Translations under genes and position numbers: made by a program | Shown here: piece after piece, positions 45,713 to 58,900 of the stretch | Position numbering within the stretch: position 1 is the first letter of the stretch | Layout: each line of letters opens with the position of its first letter | Source of the DNA: Albifimbria verrucaria | Taxonomy: Eukaryota; Ascomycota; Sordariomycetes; Hypocreales; Stachybotryaceae | Direction: 5' to 3' | Assembly (NCBI GenBank): GCA_020081605.1 | Contig: JAHREC010000030.1 | Location: 1,302,001-1,366,000, forward strand | DNA: 64,000 nt | The notes under the pieces: generated by a model | What the model saw: only the letters and a program-made list of their open reading frames with translations | Told to the model about the DNA's origin: nothing | Databases searched by the model: none

Positions 45713-48700
45713 TCAACACTTCCGCGTGGAAACTTTTCTGCTTTCGGGTGGTCCTAGTGCTGTCGGTTTATAACCTCCAACATCAATAACAACCTTCTGT
45801 AGCACCACCCCAGGCTCAAGAAGCTGCAGCGAAAGCTCATGAACACCAGATTTGATCTCATCATCCAGCTGTATGGTGGAGGTCCACCCGCCTTCCACAA
45901 CGGCTTTACGCCAGTCTCTGCCTTCTTTATAGGGGGTTCTGTCGAGACAGGACGGACTGTTACGGGTGCCTTCCCATCAATCGAATAAGCATACCGCAGA
46001 AGACGGCTTGGATCATGATTGTGCGATGGACCCAGCATAACTACAAGCTTTGCCTTAGCTGAAGTTGTCGTGGTGTAGAAAGAGTACTTCAATGCTGGTG
46101 CTTTGTCAGACTCCTGTGCGCCTATGGTGACAGGCCATGGCTTGACACCAGACAGTGTGCGGCCATAGTGAGGAATCTCCACGTAAGACACGCCGTTTTT
46201 CGATTCAGCGCTAGAATAATGGCCCGCCTCGATGGAAATGACTCCATTGCTTTCAACATAGCCGCTGAAAGCAGCAAGGATCCTTGTCTTATTGACTGGA
46301 AGTTGAAGAGCTGTGCTAGAACCGTCGCTCGCACTTACACGAAGAGTGGCCCACGACAGTCCTTGTGGTGCCTTATTCCAATCAACGGTAACCACACTTC
46401 GGACATCTGACTTTGTCCCAGGAGCAGATAAAGTCCCTTTAGAGTTCGAAAGAGTTACATAGGTCTGATTGGAAGTGATCTCGTATGTGAATGTTGTATT
46501 TTTGCGAGCAAAAACGTCGATGTAACGGACTTCAGAGGGAGGCAGGTAGGGATCCACCGATAGAAGTGCCAAGTTATTCACTTTAGGATAAGATGCCGAG
46601 GTCCCTTGAATGCCGACACCAATAACTTGCGATGAGCCACCGTCGCTTATGTAGCTTAGTGCTGGCATAATGTTCTTGTTGTTTGGGGGTCATCCCATGA
46701 TGTGTAACCAATGTGTGCTTGATTGACGAATTGGTTCCATTTGCCTCCGTTCAGAGTATGATAACGGTTGGTAATGCTAGCATCTTGTGCAAAAAGGTCG
46801 CGAGCGTCTTGAGCTACTTTGTTGGCGCTAGCTCGTCCTTGTTCGACGTAGAGCTTGTTGATTGCAACTTTCGTGTAGAGTTCAACGACTACCTTGCCTG
46901 CTAACACGGGATGCAGAACCATCTGGAAGAACGAAATCTTCGTGGCTGCGTCCAGAGAGTCATATACTGCTTGTGTTCGATCCAGCAGATCCTGCCACTG
47001 GGCTATGTGACGTTCGGCTTCATTGTAGTACACTGTACTGAAAGCGAACGGAAGTTCGCTGAGTAACTCGTACTTTCGACGCACCAATAAGATGCCATAA
47101 TCATTCAGGATTTTGGCAGTAGCATCTGCTACATTGCTACCAAATTCTTGGCTTGCCCAGCGCTTGATCCACGCAGTGGTAGATTCAGGTGAAGCATGAC
47201 GATCGAAATCATATGCCATATCCATGAAATGAGTCAGGGAATTTCCTGACATAATTAGCTTATCAAACCAACAAATAAGGGAGTCATTTCTTACCAGAGG
47301 TTTGATGTCTCCTACATTGGCAATCCATATCTTGCGGGCGTTCTTATTGTATGCCAGATGCATCTGCTCCCAAGTTTTCACCAACTGAATTGTGTTGATC
47401 CACTTATAACTCCGAGGAGAGCCAACGTAGTCGAAGTGGTAATAAACGCCAGCACCAGCAGCGCGGTCTGTCTCGTTGGCTATCGGAACCCTGATGAGAT
47501 TGCCGGAGTTGTCGTCGGTCCATAACAAAGTTACGGAATCGGGCACCTTTAGACCGGAGCGGTAATACTCACTAACCTCCTATACCGACAATTTATTAGT
47601 AGCCTTTCAGAATGCTGATGCTGGGATGAGATATTCTTACCTTGTAGAGAACCCATGTCTGGGGAATGTCAAGAGGCTCTGTGGTGTTGAAAGCATCGAG
47701 AAGAATGGATTGCTGAACCTGAATAAGTTCTTCCAAGTTTGCAGCGGTCAATGTAGGACTGGCAGCATCGCCTTTGCCTCGCATACCCATGGTCCAAATG
47801 GTATCCCAATTCTTCGCTCGCTGTATACCAGATTTGAAAAAGTTCACAATATTATCTTTGTTGGAGTTCCAGTCCCAATCACCTTGGAGAAAAGTGTTCT
47901 GCTCCTTCTCAGAGCGAGCCATCGGTTCATGATGGCTGGTTCCCATGAAAACGCCATAATCATCAGCCAACTGTCCGTTCTTAGCATCGTCGACATAAAA
48001 CATCTTGCCCCACATTGCTGGCCAAATATAGTTGCCTTTGAGACGGAGACATAATTCGAATACGAGACGATAGAAGTCACTGTTGAAAGTCCTGTTGAAC
48101 TTTTCATTGATCCAGCCTGAGAGTGCTGGAGCTTCGTCATTGATGAAAAACCCACGGTAGTGTACAGATGGCGTTGGTTGGATTTTACCGGCAGGATCCA
48201 CCCAGATGCCCGTCTTCGTTTTGACAGGGACATCTGCCCACTAGTACCAAGGTGATACGCCCATTTGCTCTGAGAGATCATATAGAGCATGGATGGTTGC
48301 ACGGCGATCACTACCAGCTATGACGAGAGCCCAATCGAGACTCTCGCTTGGGTTTTGAATGACTTGAGAAGTGTAGGACTCCCATTGCCCTTCCACTTTG
48401 GAGACATCGAGTTTTCCATCTGAAATCAGTTTATCGATAATCGACGATTGACCGATAGTCCCAGCAATGATCACCGGTTGAGCTGTGTCGTGATCAACTG
48501 TTTCGCCATCAACAACAGTAACCGTACCATTACGACCAAGTACCCGCCCGAAATCCCAAGCGAGATCTTGCGCAGTTCTAGGCACTCCGACAGGCTCGTT
48601 CTTAGCAATTTTGATATCGGGAGAGGTGTTGCTGTCACCGAGCTTGAAGTTGCTAGAGCCATCCTTGAACAGTAGCTGTGATTGAGCTACGCCTATGGCA

Positions 48701-48735
48701 GCCAGAATGGCGGGAATAATCCTGGAAAACTTCAT
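45713..48735 (-). CDS. GH115 alpha-glucuronidase-like protein with one internal TAG and three frame breaks
   Basis: A signal peptide (MKFSRIIPAILAAIGVAQSQ) starts at 48735. Three exons: 48735-47641, 47579-47295 and 47245-45713. The protein matches glycoside hydrolase family 115, which removes 4-O-methyl-glucuronic acid from xylan: ALYDLSEQMGVSPWY, then WADVPVKTKTG, VHYRGFFINDEAPALSGW, LKGNYIWPAMWGKMFY, MGTSHHEPMARSEKEQ, FDYVGSPRSYKWINTIQ, and an all-beta C-terminal domain ending KVVIDVGGY. TAG at 48241-48243 interrupts the strongly expected YWWADVP run (TGG to TAG). One base is missing near GGG 47237-47239, GGGGG 46685-46689 and GGGGG 45932-45936 (plus strand). Corrected length is 971 residues, normal for the family. 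The stop may be a real nonsense mutation. Confidence 0.85.
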
Positions 48736-50158
48736 GACCGTCGCATCTGATATCCAAAGACCTACGGAACTGATTGGGCAAAGCAGTCGACAAGCATGGA
48801 TATTTTAACCTTATAACCCATGGAAGGGGCAAGCAATTAAACCTCCAATCGGGGCCATATTTCCCGAATTTTTTACTATTATGGAAGGCAATGCTTAAAT
48901 ATTAGCCTAAACCTCCTGGTGGGCCGCATCAACTTAGCGAGGCTGGTCCGGCTAATAAGCTGCATTATTGCAACGTTCAGCCAAGCCTTGATACCACTCA
49001 CTCTGTAGATTACCGGTCCGGAAGTAAATTGGGGACGCGTGGGATGAAAATATGGTTCTGGCTGCTGTTTGTAATTCCTCAGTCCTTTCATGTGTGATTT
49101 CTTGGCCTTGGTGACCACTTGATACAGAGCTGCTTCAAACATGTTGTGGTGTTATTCTCACCCATGTTCTGCCATTGAAAGTGATGACTGGATCAAGTTC
49201 GTATCGTCATAAAAGCTGGCCATGTAAACTGCAATCCTACGACAATGAGGAAAATGGATTGATTAATGTCAGCACTAATTAAGTAGGGTAGGGGTTGAGT
49301 TACAGCAGAAATTAATAATGCGACGTTCAATTGCAATTGAACGTTTCCGGAAACAGAGCCAAAACCACCAATCGCGATAGTTGATTGATCAATTAAGAAT
49401 TGTCATCTCCCGGGTATCTTTCATTGAGCACTCAAGATGCATTGAGTGTTTCAGGTGAGAAATTTCTATCTTCGTATTGTTAATAACTGGTTACAATGCT
49501 GAACGGTCTATTATTCTGACATCTTTGAAAGGTATCGAGACTCATGAACTTGCAGCATAAAACAAAGCAACGAACCCATTCCACGATATGGACCGTAAAA
49601 TTAGAACTCAACTTCAGCAAAAAATAAGCAATTCTTCTGGTTTCGTCACAACCCTGAACTATAATTGAAATTTAGGCATCAGGCCTTCCAAACGCAATCT
49701 AGGCGAGATATAATCGACCCTTCGAGCCGTGAGAGCTCTCACGAAGATAGTAATGAAAGAGATCCATAATTCTTGAAATAAATTTGAAATAAAGCATCAT
49801 GGTTCTATAAAAGACGGTGTTATAGATGGTCTAGTGATTCTCAACAGAACCTCCCTTCGCTTGTAAACAAAACCACACAGAATTTCCGTGACATCAAAGC
49901 AGCGACCTCAGTTTTGCCCCGGGTGAAGTGGGTATGGGAGAGGATCTTTGAGGCACGCCTTCAATGGAGAATCCGTCTCATGGCCAGTCTAGATGGTTCT
50001 TCTACATGCTGTGAGGCGAGACTAATGAACACAAAGATAATTATATTTGGCTCCTTCGCCAGAGGTCGTTGACTGCACACCAATAAGAATGAACACCAGA
50101 ACGGATCATCAACATAAATGTATATGGTTACGGCCACTAAACCTATTGTAGTATGCCC
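48736..50158. other. Intergenic interval
   Basis: No supported gene. It includes the GH115 promoter and the 3' flank of the aminopeptidase gene. Confidence 0.5.
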
Positions 50159-51591
50159 TCACCAGTATGATGCCTCCACTAAGAAGCCCACTGTCAATCT
50201 ACTATGCTGCAACGCGTGAGCATAAAATGCAGTTTGAGGAGTATCAGAGGAGGTATGAATGTAGGGGCTCGAGTCTGACATAGTGTCCGCACACACGTAT
50301 GCTGCAGGATATCCGGCCGCACGGGCGGCAGCGCTGGGTTTCATAGTCAGATAAATTTCCACAGGTATGTTTTTGACTTTGACTCACTGGTCAGAACAGC
50401 CGTATCCACAACGATCAGTAACCAGCGGAAGAGTTGTGTAGATAGGGACCAATCGCTGGACATAAGACGTCAAGCTAGCATCGACCTGAAATCATCAAAT
50501 GTTAGCATCGCCATGGAAATAGCCGAGGAAATTTCCCGAGAGAGAGGTATCTAAATGCGAGCTATGGAAAACAGAGCAATTCTTAACACAGTTAACTCAC
50601 ATAATCTGTGTAAACGGCAATCACGTTGTTTTCGGAGTAGCCAGTCATGTCTTGGTTAACAACTGCAAGAACATTGATTTTGTTTGAAGCGTAGTTGTTG
50701 AAGACGTCTCGGGCACCGAGAAGACCTCCTTCTTCACCTCCATAGAAGTGGAATTCGAGAGTATTACCCGGAGCGTATTTAGCAGCAGCAAGAACTCGCA
50801 GAGCCTCAAGAATAGTTGCCACACCCTGTATCACCAGATTGTTTCAGTCTTTGTGGATTTCACAAGAACGTACAGTCGACTCACAGATGCGTTATCATCA
50901 GCGCCAGGGGCTTTACCAGAAACACTGGCAGAGTTGATACTGTCGAAATGAGCGCTCACAACAACTCTGTCTGATGAGGTACCAGGAATGGTAGCGATGA
51001 CACTAGGTTGGTTGAAGGAGTGAGTGAATTGTTTAACCGTAATGGCAGGGTTGCTAGAAGCAGCCGAGCGGACTGCGTTCAGGACGTATGTCGCGCTCGT
51101 CGCGGCATAAGAGCCCTTGTAGTATCTGTTATAGATATTCGCAAGACCGGTGATTGTAGCTTGGACATTGCTTTGGACAAGCTTGGCAATAATGGGATTG
51201 GCAATGCTTTGTTTGCTAGGAGCTGGATACGGTGACTGGCGCTTGGCCAAGGCAGCGAGGCGGCTAGCACCAAGTTCTTCGAGATCCTGCCTTTGGTTAA
51301 AACTAATGAAGACCCACCGTGGGCTGGAGGAAATACCTGAGTCTCCGTAATGTCCATAAAGTGGACATGCTTTAACATGTAGTTCTCGATTTTTTCTTTC
51401 TCAGTCACCCACACCCCTGGGTCATCTTCTGAAGTTTTCAGAAGACGAAGAGGCCCTTGCTGGTCAGATGAGAATTTGGCAACCGCAGCAGCATCGTTGT
51501 CGTCGAATTTGTACTCCTGTGTGGCCCTGCACGCTTGAGAAGTGTGGAGAAGAAGGGCGCCAGCGGCGAGCAAGGCTGTTGTTCGAACCAT
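50159..51591 (-). CDS. Secreted leucine aminopeptidase (M28E)
   Basis: Five exons: 51591-51337, 51286-50885, 50825-50601, 50485-50388 and 50333-50159; all junctions are in frame, giving 384 residues. A signal peptide ([20 protein letters not shown]) is followed by a propeptide that ends in a dibasic site ([10 protein letters not shown]), typical of Kex2 processing. The two-zinc site is complete: AHFDS (His), GADDNAS (Asp), [11 protein letters not shown] (Glu-Glu), VVNQDMTGY (Asp), SPYIHTSSD (His). It would release N-terminal hydrophobic residues from peptides outside the cell. A Cys pair lies in DRCGYGCSD. The gene has no frame break, in contrast with the neighbouring GH115 gene. It probably works with the subtilase in extracellular protein breakdown. 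Confidence 0.92.
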
Positions 51592-52758
51592 AGTTGAAGG
51601 CCCTCTGCAAGTTCAGTTCAATTTGCAACCGGAATACTCCAGAACGCCCACGCAACGGATCTTCTGAGGCATTATTTATACTTGATCAGATATGCTTAAT
51701 CGTGAACCACATGTCACCATGGTGCTTCACTATAGATGCCTTTTGGTACGGCACCGATTACGACCTCCTCGAATGAGTCTAGCTTTCGGCATTTGCAACT
51801 TCCATTTCTGGTGCATCTCCCGGGTCTACATTTAAGTTGCCCACTAAGTAACCCCTGCATTTATAGCTTATCTTTGGATTGCCGCTTTATCAGTGTTAAA
51901 CATTTAAACTACGAACTTGAGGATGCAAGCTCAACTTAAAATGGAGGTTCCAATTGACTTCTAGTTTGGCATTACTAAAACTGGGTAGTTGAAACGTACC
52001 ACATGAGGTTGAGGCGACAGAATCATTATATGCAACTAAGAAATGCGATGGGTATGGCCCAAATCCGGATTTCCATTCTTTTTCTTCCTTTTTCCCCTTC
52101 CTTTTTTGTTTTTGGTACTTACTCCATTTATTGGTTTGCTCATGCAGTTGAAGAAATGTTGAGGTCGGATCTTCAACTGAATCCAATGGCAAATTTGCAG
52201 AGGACACGTCGTAGTGAACATTTATGCTCATAAAAGGTCCATCGAGTTCGAGTGGGAGAAACCATCTGTCTTAATATGTGCAAACAAATTCCAACAATAC
52301 ATGGTTTAAATACGCTTGGGCCTACGGAGTTTAATGTCCAGTTGCATTAGGGAGTACTAGGTACAGCAATCCATGCTAACTGGTTTGAGTAAACTTGCTG
52401 GATTTCACCCAAAAAAATGAAACATTCTTACAAATGTATTATCTAGTCTTGCGATGATCCGGAAAAGCCGGGAGGAATCCTAGTTTTTGTTGCGGCGAAA
52501 TTGGTCTTTCCTACGCGTATGCCGACCAATATTGGCAACATTACTCCCAAGAGAGTAGCTCAAATCTTTCACCGGTTCTAAATCATCACAACAAATGTCC
52601 ATAGCGTCATTAGAATAATATTGTTTATAATAGAATAAGGTATCCGGAGCCGGCTTACGAGAACCTATATAAAGAGGACTCAAGAACTTGAACCGTCTCC
52701 TCTCATCTCTTAAGCATTAGCCTTTCACTCTTGATTGCTAGAATCCGTCCACTTCACG
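51592..52758. other. Intergenic interval
   Basis: Divergent promoter region. A pyrimidine-rich stretch lies near 52075-52115. No gene seen. Confidence 0.5.
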
Positions 52759-53134
52759 ATGAGACCAACCTTCCCCTTGTTTCTCTCCTCTATGTCGGTG
52801 CTGTGATGGCCGACACCCTCAGGGTGAACACTTTCTCAGACGTGGTCTGCAGTGGGCTCACACACAGCTTTCAGCTGGGTGAACTCAACAAATGCCATCA
52901 AGTGCTGGATGGGTTCAGATCTCTTACCACATCAGAAGTTGCTCAATCGTTCTTCGGCAGAAACATCAAAGTTCGAGTCTGGTCGACCAATAACTGTCAG
53001 CATTCATCAATTACCGAAATCAACACCTTTCAATTATCCAACGCTGGGGGAACTGCCATGTGCCCTTTGCCGACGTCAACGAGGGTCAACAGAACCCATT
53101 CAAGGGGTTCAGTTTCGACCTCGTTCAACAATAA
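52759..53134 (+). CDS. Small secreted cysteine-containing protein, two frame breaks
   Basis: Starts at ATG 52759. With one added base at CCCC 52773-52776 the N-terminus becomes signal-peptide-like, ending ...LLYVGAVMADTL. With another at TTT 53066-53068 the protein continues CPFADVNEGQQNPFKGFSF to TAA 53132-53134, about 125 residues. Four cysteines are visible (VVCSG, NKCHQ, NNCQH, AMCPF), compatible with two disulfides. I recognise no family. Size, predicted secretion and Cys pattern are effector-like, but this is only an inference. A single-exon structure is assumed. Confidence 0.5.
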
Positions 53135-53954
53135 GCAAAGCTGATTTAATGGATGCTACGACATACATCAGCTTTATGTCTTACGACGCGGAATGGGGAT
53201 TTTAATCGGAAGGATGATGCGTCAGCCAAATTCTTGTCCGTGGAAATGATTCGCTAGGGTTTGAGAATGAAGAGGCATGGCTTTAGGAGGGCTGAAGGTC
53301 AGCTGCCAGCCACAATTCCAGGATAAATCAAAATCATCAATCCCGCTATGAGACATACTTGAGTAAGAATCGGAGGTTGGCTCAATCAAAATTTCCGTCG
53401 ACTTACTAGGTTGCTTTTGCTTTCCAACTCAATAAAGTGATGTCAAATGCTTCAACCCAAACCACGTCACCATTCAAACCAATAATGGGTCTGCTGAACC
53501 AAGGAACTTTAGCTTATGAGAATCTCATTCCACTGAAAAATGTCGTAAAGCACTAGACTTCGCAGAGCTCCAGAATGTACCTAAGAAACAACATCTTGTA
53601 ATGCTGACGAACCCATTGACGTAAGGCGTAAGCCTGTTATGCCGTTGAAGGAGCCGTATCCTTACAAGCCGAGGGACCGTTAGCTCTGGGGAACCGGAAT
53701 TCGACGCGATTGGCTGGCCCCGTGATCAAGTGCTTCGGCATGTTGTTTGATCACTGCCCTCACAGCCACGGCAACAATCCTGGATTATGAATGGCCAACG
53801 GTTTAGCCATAAGCTTTTATCCATACGAGCTGAATGTCACAGTTTTAAGCACACGGCACTGCTTCAATGAAGTATAAATGAGAGCAAATCTCTACAACTG
53901 TAGAGCGCAGGTTCGTTACCGGCACATCTAGTTGATAGTTTGAAACTCTTCACC
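53135..53954. other. Intergenic interval
   Basis: No gene or distinctive structure recognised. Confidence 0.5.
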
Positions 53955-54455
53955 ATGCTCTTTAAACCCTCTTTCATAGCGGCAATAAGTCTGGCTGCCT
54001 CAGTTATGGGTGCACCCAACATATTTGACCGACTCTGTGGCCTCGATTTTGGTCCGTGCCCTTTTGGAAGCGTGTGTGTTGCGACCAGCCTATCCTGTAC
54101 CGACTTGAGCCGATGCCCTGGTATTTGTAAACCCAGGTGGCTGCCGGTCCAGACTTCGACCAAGTCCCTACCAGAACCGACTACAACTGCTACGAGAACC
54201 TATCCTTCGTGCGGTGGATTCAGGCCTAGCCCGGTCCCATGCCCTGACGATTCATTTTGTGCAGATGATCCCCGCAAACCGTCAGGTTGCGGAATGGCTT
54301 GCGACATGCCAGGCATATGTATCCCGAAATCAGCACCAAAATGTGGAGGGTTCGCACCAAGACCTTGCCCCTCCGGTCTCCAATGCTTTGACTATCCGAA
54401 TGATGGTTGCGATCCACGAGCGGGAGGAGCTGATTGCATTGGGATCTGCTTATAA
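53955..54455 (+). CDS. Secreted protein with three Cys-rich modules
   Basis: A single intact exon, 166 codons, ATG 53955. A signal peptide (MLFKPSFIAAISLAASVMG) precedes three related modules. Module 1: LCGLDFGPCPFGSVCV then CPGICKP. Module 2: CGGFRPSPVPCPDDSFC then CDMPGICIP. Module 3: CGGFAPRPCPSGLQCF then DCIGICL. The shared pattern is C-G-x-x3-6-P-C-P-x3-5-C...C-x-G-I-C, six Cys per module. Module 1 is separated from module 2 by a Thr/Pro-rich linker. The arrangement resembles small fungal Cys-rich secreted proteins, some of which are protease inhibitors or effectors. I cannot assign the function. Confidence 0.75.
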   Translation: MLFKPSFIAAISLAASVMGAPNIFDRLCGLDFGPCPFGSVCVATSLSCTDLSRCPGICKPRWLPVQTSTKSLPEPTTTATRTYPSCGGFRPSPVPCPDDSFCADDPRKPSGCGMACDMPGICIPKSAPKCGGFAPRPCPSGLQCFDYPNDGCDPRAGGADCIGICL

Positions 54456-55934
54456 GCTTCATGGGTCAAGACAGGATGAACACGGGGTTTCAACCAAGGG
54501 AAGCAGCCAGAAAATAGTAACTTGCAACACGTTGATTATGAATACTACTAGGACCTAGCTACAGTTTTCTAGAGCTTCTCATCACCACGTATCCAGTAAC
54601 ATTCAGATCAAGTAGTCAGGAAATACTGAATTTATTTTATTTAGTGTGCTATGTCCACACACGCTGTATTCATTCTCATGATGACAAATGATAGAATGAC
54701 CTGCCAGTCTCTCTCACCGTGATCTCTGGAAAGTTATGGCAAGACTGTGGGTCATGCTGGAGAGGTAGTTTTCGATGAGGATAAACGGCTTATCACATGT
54801 TGTATAATCATTATTCCCTACTTTTAGTGCTGTGAATGGAGCGTTGAAGTGCAATTTTGAGATTCGAGTTACGCTGTGAATAGCAACTTCCACCGCTCAC
54901 GGAATAGTCGTTCTACGACCAAACGTTACTCAAGATGCCGTGTGTTGCCGCGTTAAGGTGGATGGTATGGCCTGCATATCCGATATTGCTTTCTCATTTC
55001 ACTCTGGTGTCATCTGCTGGAGAGGGATATTGGTAATGATAAGGCGTTTTGCCGCTTGAAATATACCAGCAATAGCAGAGTTAATCGGATTGGCGTACTA
55101 TAGGTGGTACATATTCAAGGACATCACTAGGCACCGCCATTCGGAGAGCGCGAAGCAATTAAAACACAGAGGGGCGGGCTGGGGTAACTCTTTTGTCACA
55201 CTTGGGCCAAGCACATGGGCCCGCGCAAGAGCATGTTGAGCACCCGGACGGTTTATTGTATCCACTCAGTACACACATTATTAGCCCGATTGATTGCGTA
55301 TAATTGCCTTCAAACCATAGGCAGAATTGAGAACCCAGAGCCAGGAGGGAAAGACGAGAGGAAAGGACATCGTAGAGTATCACGTTGTCACTTTTTGATT
55401 CTCAGTCAATATTACTGGAAGCTGTCTGGAGTGGAACATTCCCAAGCAAGGTATTATGAAAAGTGCTCGCCAATAACACCTACCATACCTATATCAGTGC
55501 CATCAGGGTCCCTGGAGGATGCGCAAGACCTTACAAATGATTGCAGCACTATCCCTGGTAAGTGCAGTCCACTGACAAGGGCTAGCTTGTCGCCTGCCTG
55601 TATCTGCCCTGCCAAGTCCCCTGCACCTGTACCTAACCGCAGCCGACAAGATTGCATGTAGGAACATACATATACGAGTTCACTGTAGTAGAAGCTGCAT
55701 AGTGGGGTAATGGGATAGAATTGCACTGGACTTGGAGCAAGGATTCAGTGAGGCATTTGATGTTAGAGGACGGGCTAGCGGACCTATTGCCCATTGCATG
55801 GAGACAAACCGAATGCAACCAATCCAGTGCAATTGGATAAAGTTAATAAGAGACGGCGATATCTCCGACTCACCATCTCGAGAAGTTCAGAAGTCAAGTG
55901 CCTTAAGGTCGCGAGTCTAATTTGTGCCGAGAAG
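54456..55934. other. Intergenic interval
   Basis: No supported gene. Overlapping frames at 55159-55730 on both strands have no clear signature. The last 200 bp are the subtilase promoter. Confidence 0.4.
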
Positions 55935-58900
55935 ATGTTGCTACATGGCCTTCTAAGCGCACTTGTTCTCCCCACTGCCTGGGCTAGAAGCCCCGTAGGG
56001 CACAGTACAACTGGATCTGAAAGCCAAGACGCTTCATCACCAAAGAAATTTATCGTCGAGGTCAATCCGGTAAGTGGCTGGTGATTGGATGTTACCTGTG
56101 AGCGAGTGCTAGTTCATAAATATTGTACTAAATTCATCCTTTTAGGGTGTTGACCTTGCTCAACTGAGACAAAAGCTAGAGGCACATGGGGAGTCATCCG
56201 TAGGACTTTTCGCTCACAAATCTTCTCTGGCTTAAGTTTCGAGTCACATAGCGACAATATTGATACTTTGGAGGAGCTTGGCGAGGTTTCTCGTGCCTGG
56301 CCAGTTAATCAATTCTACCTGGCTCCAATAGAATTAGAGGAGGACATAGTTAGTGATGGCGCTGCAGCAAATTGGTCTGTTCATTGGTCCACTGGCGTCG
56401 ATAAGGCACATGCCGCAGGTATCTATGGACAAGGTGTGAGGATAGCAGTTATTGACTCTGGTATTGACTACAAGCACGAAGCGGTTAGTTTCATCTCTGG
56501 TGAGCTTCAACCACTTATGATCTAATATCTCGTTTATAGCTCGGAGGCGGCTTTGGTCCTGGTTTCAAGGTTACCGGGGCTATGATTTGGTTGGGCAAGG
56601 TCAGCCAAGATACCCTCCATTTGTTAAAAGTGTATTCACTAACATTACTAAGATTACAACGGTTCGAACCAGAAGATCCCTGACGATGACCCGATGGATA
56701 GCCTGGGCCATGGGACTCATGTAGCCGGCATCATTGCTGGCAGGTCAGCAGGGTAGGTTCCTGGGCTCTCCAGTTCGGATCGGCCATTGACAAGAGCGTT
56801 TTCTGCAGATTTGCCGGTGTTGCTCCTGAAGCTACATTGCTAGCATACAAAGTATTTGGAGCGGTTAGTGGAACTTACTCTCAATTTAGCTTCCAACTGT
56901 TAATAAGATATTCGCCCAGGTCGATGGAACCGACGAAGACTCTCTTGTTGATGCCACACTCATGGCCTATGAAGCAGGTGTATGTTAGCCTCTGGAGTCA
57001 CTCATGAATGCTTACGAACTATTGAGATAGGTCGACGTGATTACGGCCAGCATTGGTCGTGCCTCAGGGTTTTCAGACGGCTTATGGGCTACAGTATGTT
57101 CGAGGATTGTCGATGCGGGTGTAGTTGTAACTGTTGCCGCTGGGAACGACGGGGAACTCGGGCCATTCTATGCGAGCAGTGGCTCTTCTGGAAAAACATT
57201 CTCTCAGTAGCGTCAGTCACTACTGGTCAAGTGCCAGCACAACCTTGGCATGCCACTTTTACTCAAGAGGGCAAGTCAAACACGACTCAATTGGCGTACA
57301 TTCCATCTGCCAACAGGCCGTTGTGGAATGTTACTGGCCTACCAATTGTCCCCATCACACTGGACACGTCAGTCGTCAATGATGCCTGCAATCTATCCGA
57401 CAATACACCTGACCTCTCTGATGCAGTTGCTTTGGTCCGTAAAGGGGTTGCAATGTTTATACAAAGCAAGCTAATCTCGAAAAATTCGGGGCTCGTTGGG
57501 TACTTCTATATAATGATGACAGTCGACCCTTTGCAACTGTTATCAACTCAAAAGAGAGGAGTTCGGAGATGGTCATGATCGACTCCAAAGCAGGTGCTGC
57601 CATCATTGATACGGTCAAACTTGGAGGAAGCGTAAAGGTCGACTTCAGTATTCCTGATGACGAAAACTGGCGGGTCGGTTTCTATGATTCAGCAGGCGGT
57701 ATTCCTTCGTTTTATACTAGCTGGGGTGGCACCAACGAACTCGAAATCAAGCCAGATATTGCCGCTCCAGGGACACAGATTTGGAGTACATATCTGAACA
57801 ACAGCTTCAAAATCCTAAGTGGAACGTCGATGGCGTGCCCATATGTTGCTGGTGTTGCTGCACTTTATATCAGCAAGTTCGGAGGGTGCGACAAACATGG
57901 GGCTGATTTCGCAAAGCAACTAACAGAGCGCATCATCGCAAGTGGAAAGTCACTTCCATGGCAAGTCATGGAACCTTCTGGAGCACCAAAAGATTTCGGA
58001 TTTTATGCCCCTGTCCTCAAGTAGGCAACGGCCTTATCAACGCTACGAAGGTGCTGGACTACAGTACGTCTGTACGATTCCAGAGGTTTGCACTCAACGA
58101 TACAAACAATTTCAGTCGTTATCAAAAGGTGGATATCAGCAACAATGGAAATACTGATATTACTTACACCTTCGAGCTAGAGCCTGCTGGGGTTTCAACG
58201 CACAAGGGCGAACACCTACACTGCTTGGGCATATCCTTGATATCAGCCCAAGGGAGATTACGCCAACGGTCAGCTTTCCAAGTGGTTCATTTCGCGTGCG
58301 CCCGGGCGAAACCAGGCAGGCTCAGTTCAACTTCATGCAGCCCAAAATCGATGACACGAGCAAGCTGCCTGTCTATAGTGGCAAGGTTTTGATCAAAGGC
58401 AATAATGGGGAGCAGCTTGGCATTCCGTACTTTGGGGTGGGTTTCGATCTCAAAAGCACCAACAGGGATAACATATTCCTTCGGGTTATCCGTACGCTCG
58501 CAGCGGTACGAAAGGAGAAGACATCAACAAGTACCATAAGTTTGCATTCAACGTTACGGCGCAGGACTTCCCAAAATACACACACAGTATAGTTGGGGAG
58601 TCAAGGAACTAAGATGGGATATTTTCGATATCACCTACCGTGAGCACAACTGGACGTACCCACCCGTTATGGGCCAGAATGGATTTATCGGTTCTGCAAC
58701 CTATTCCCCGTATGCAGCTTCGAGCGCAAACTTCAACAGCGCCACGATGGACAGGGAGCGCGTATTACCGTTCCCCATGACAAACATTGAGCGAACTAAC
58801 TCTTGGGAACCTTTGACACGTCGTATATGGTGGCTTGGCAAGTTAACTAACGGGTCATATATTGCGCCAGGAAAGTATCATATGCGATTTGCCGCTCGGC

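Noticed and set aside
55454..55726. Possible LysM-like or Cys-rich minus frame
   Set aside because: No signal peptide, no LysM pattern and no splice signals that join it to another exon.
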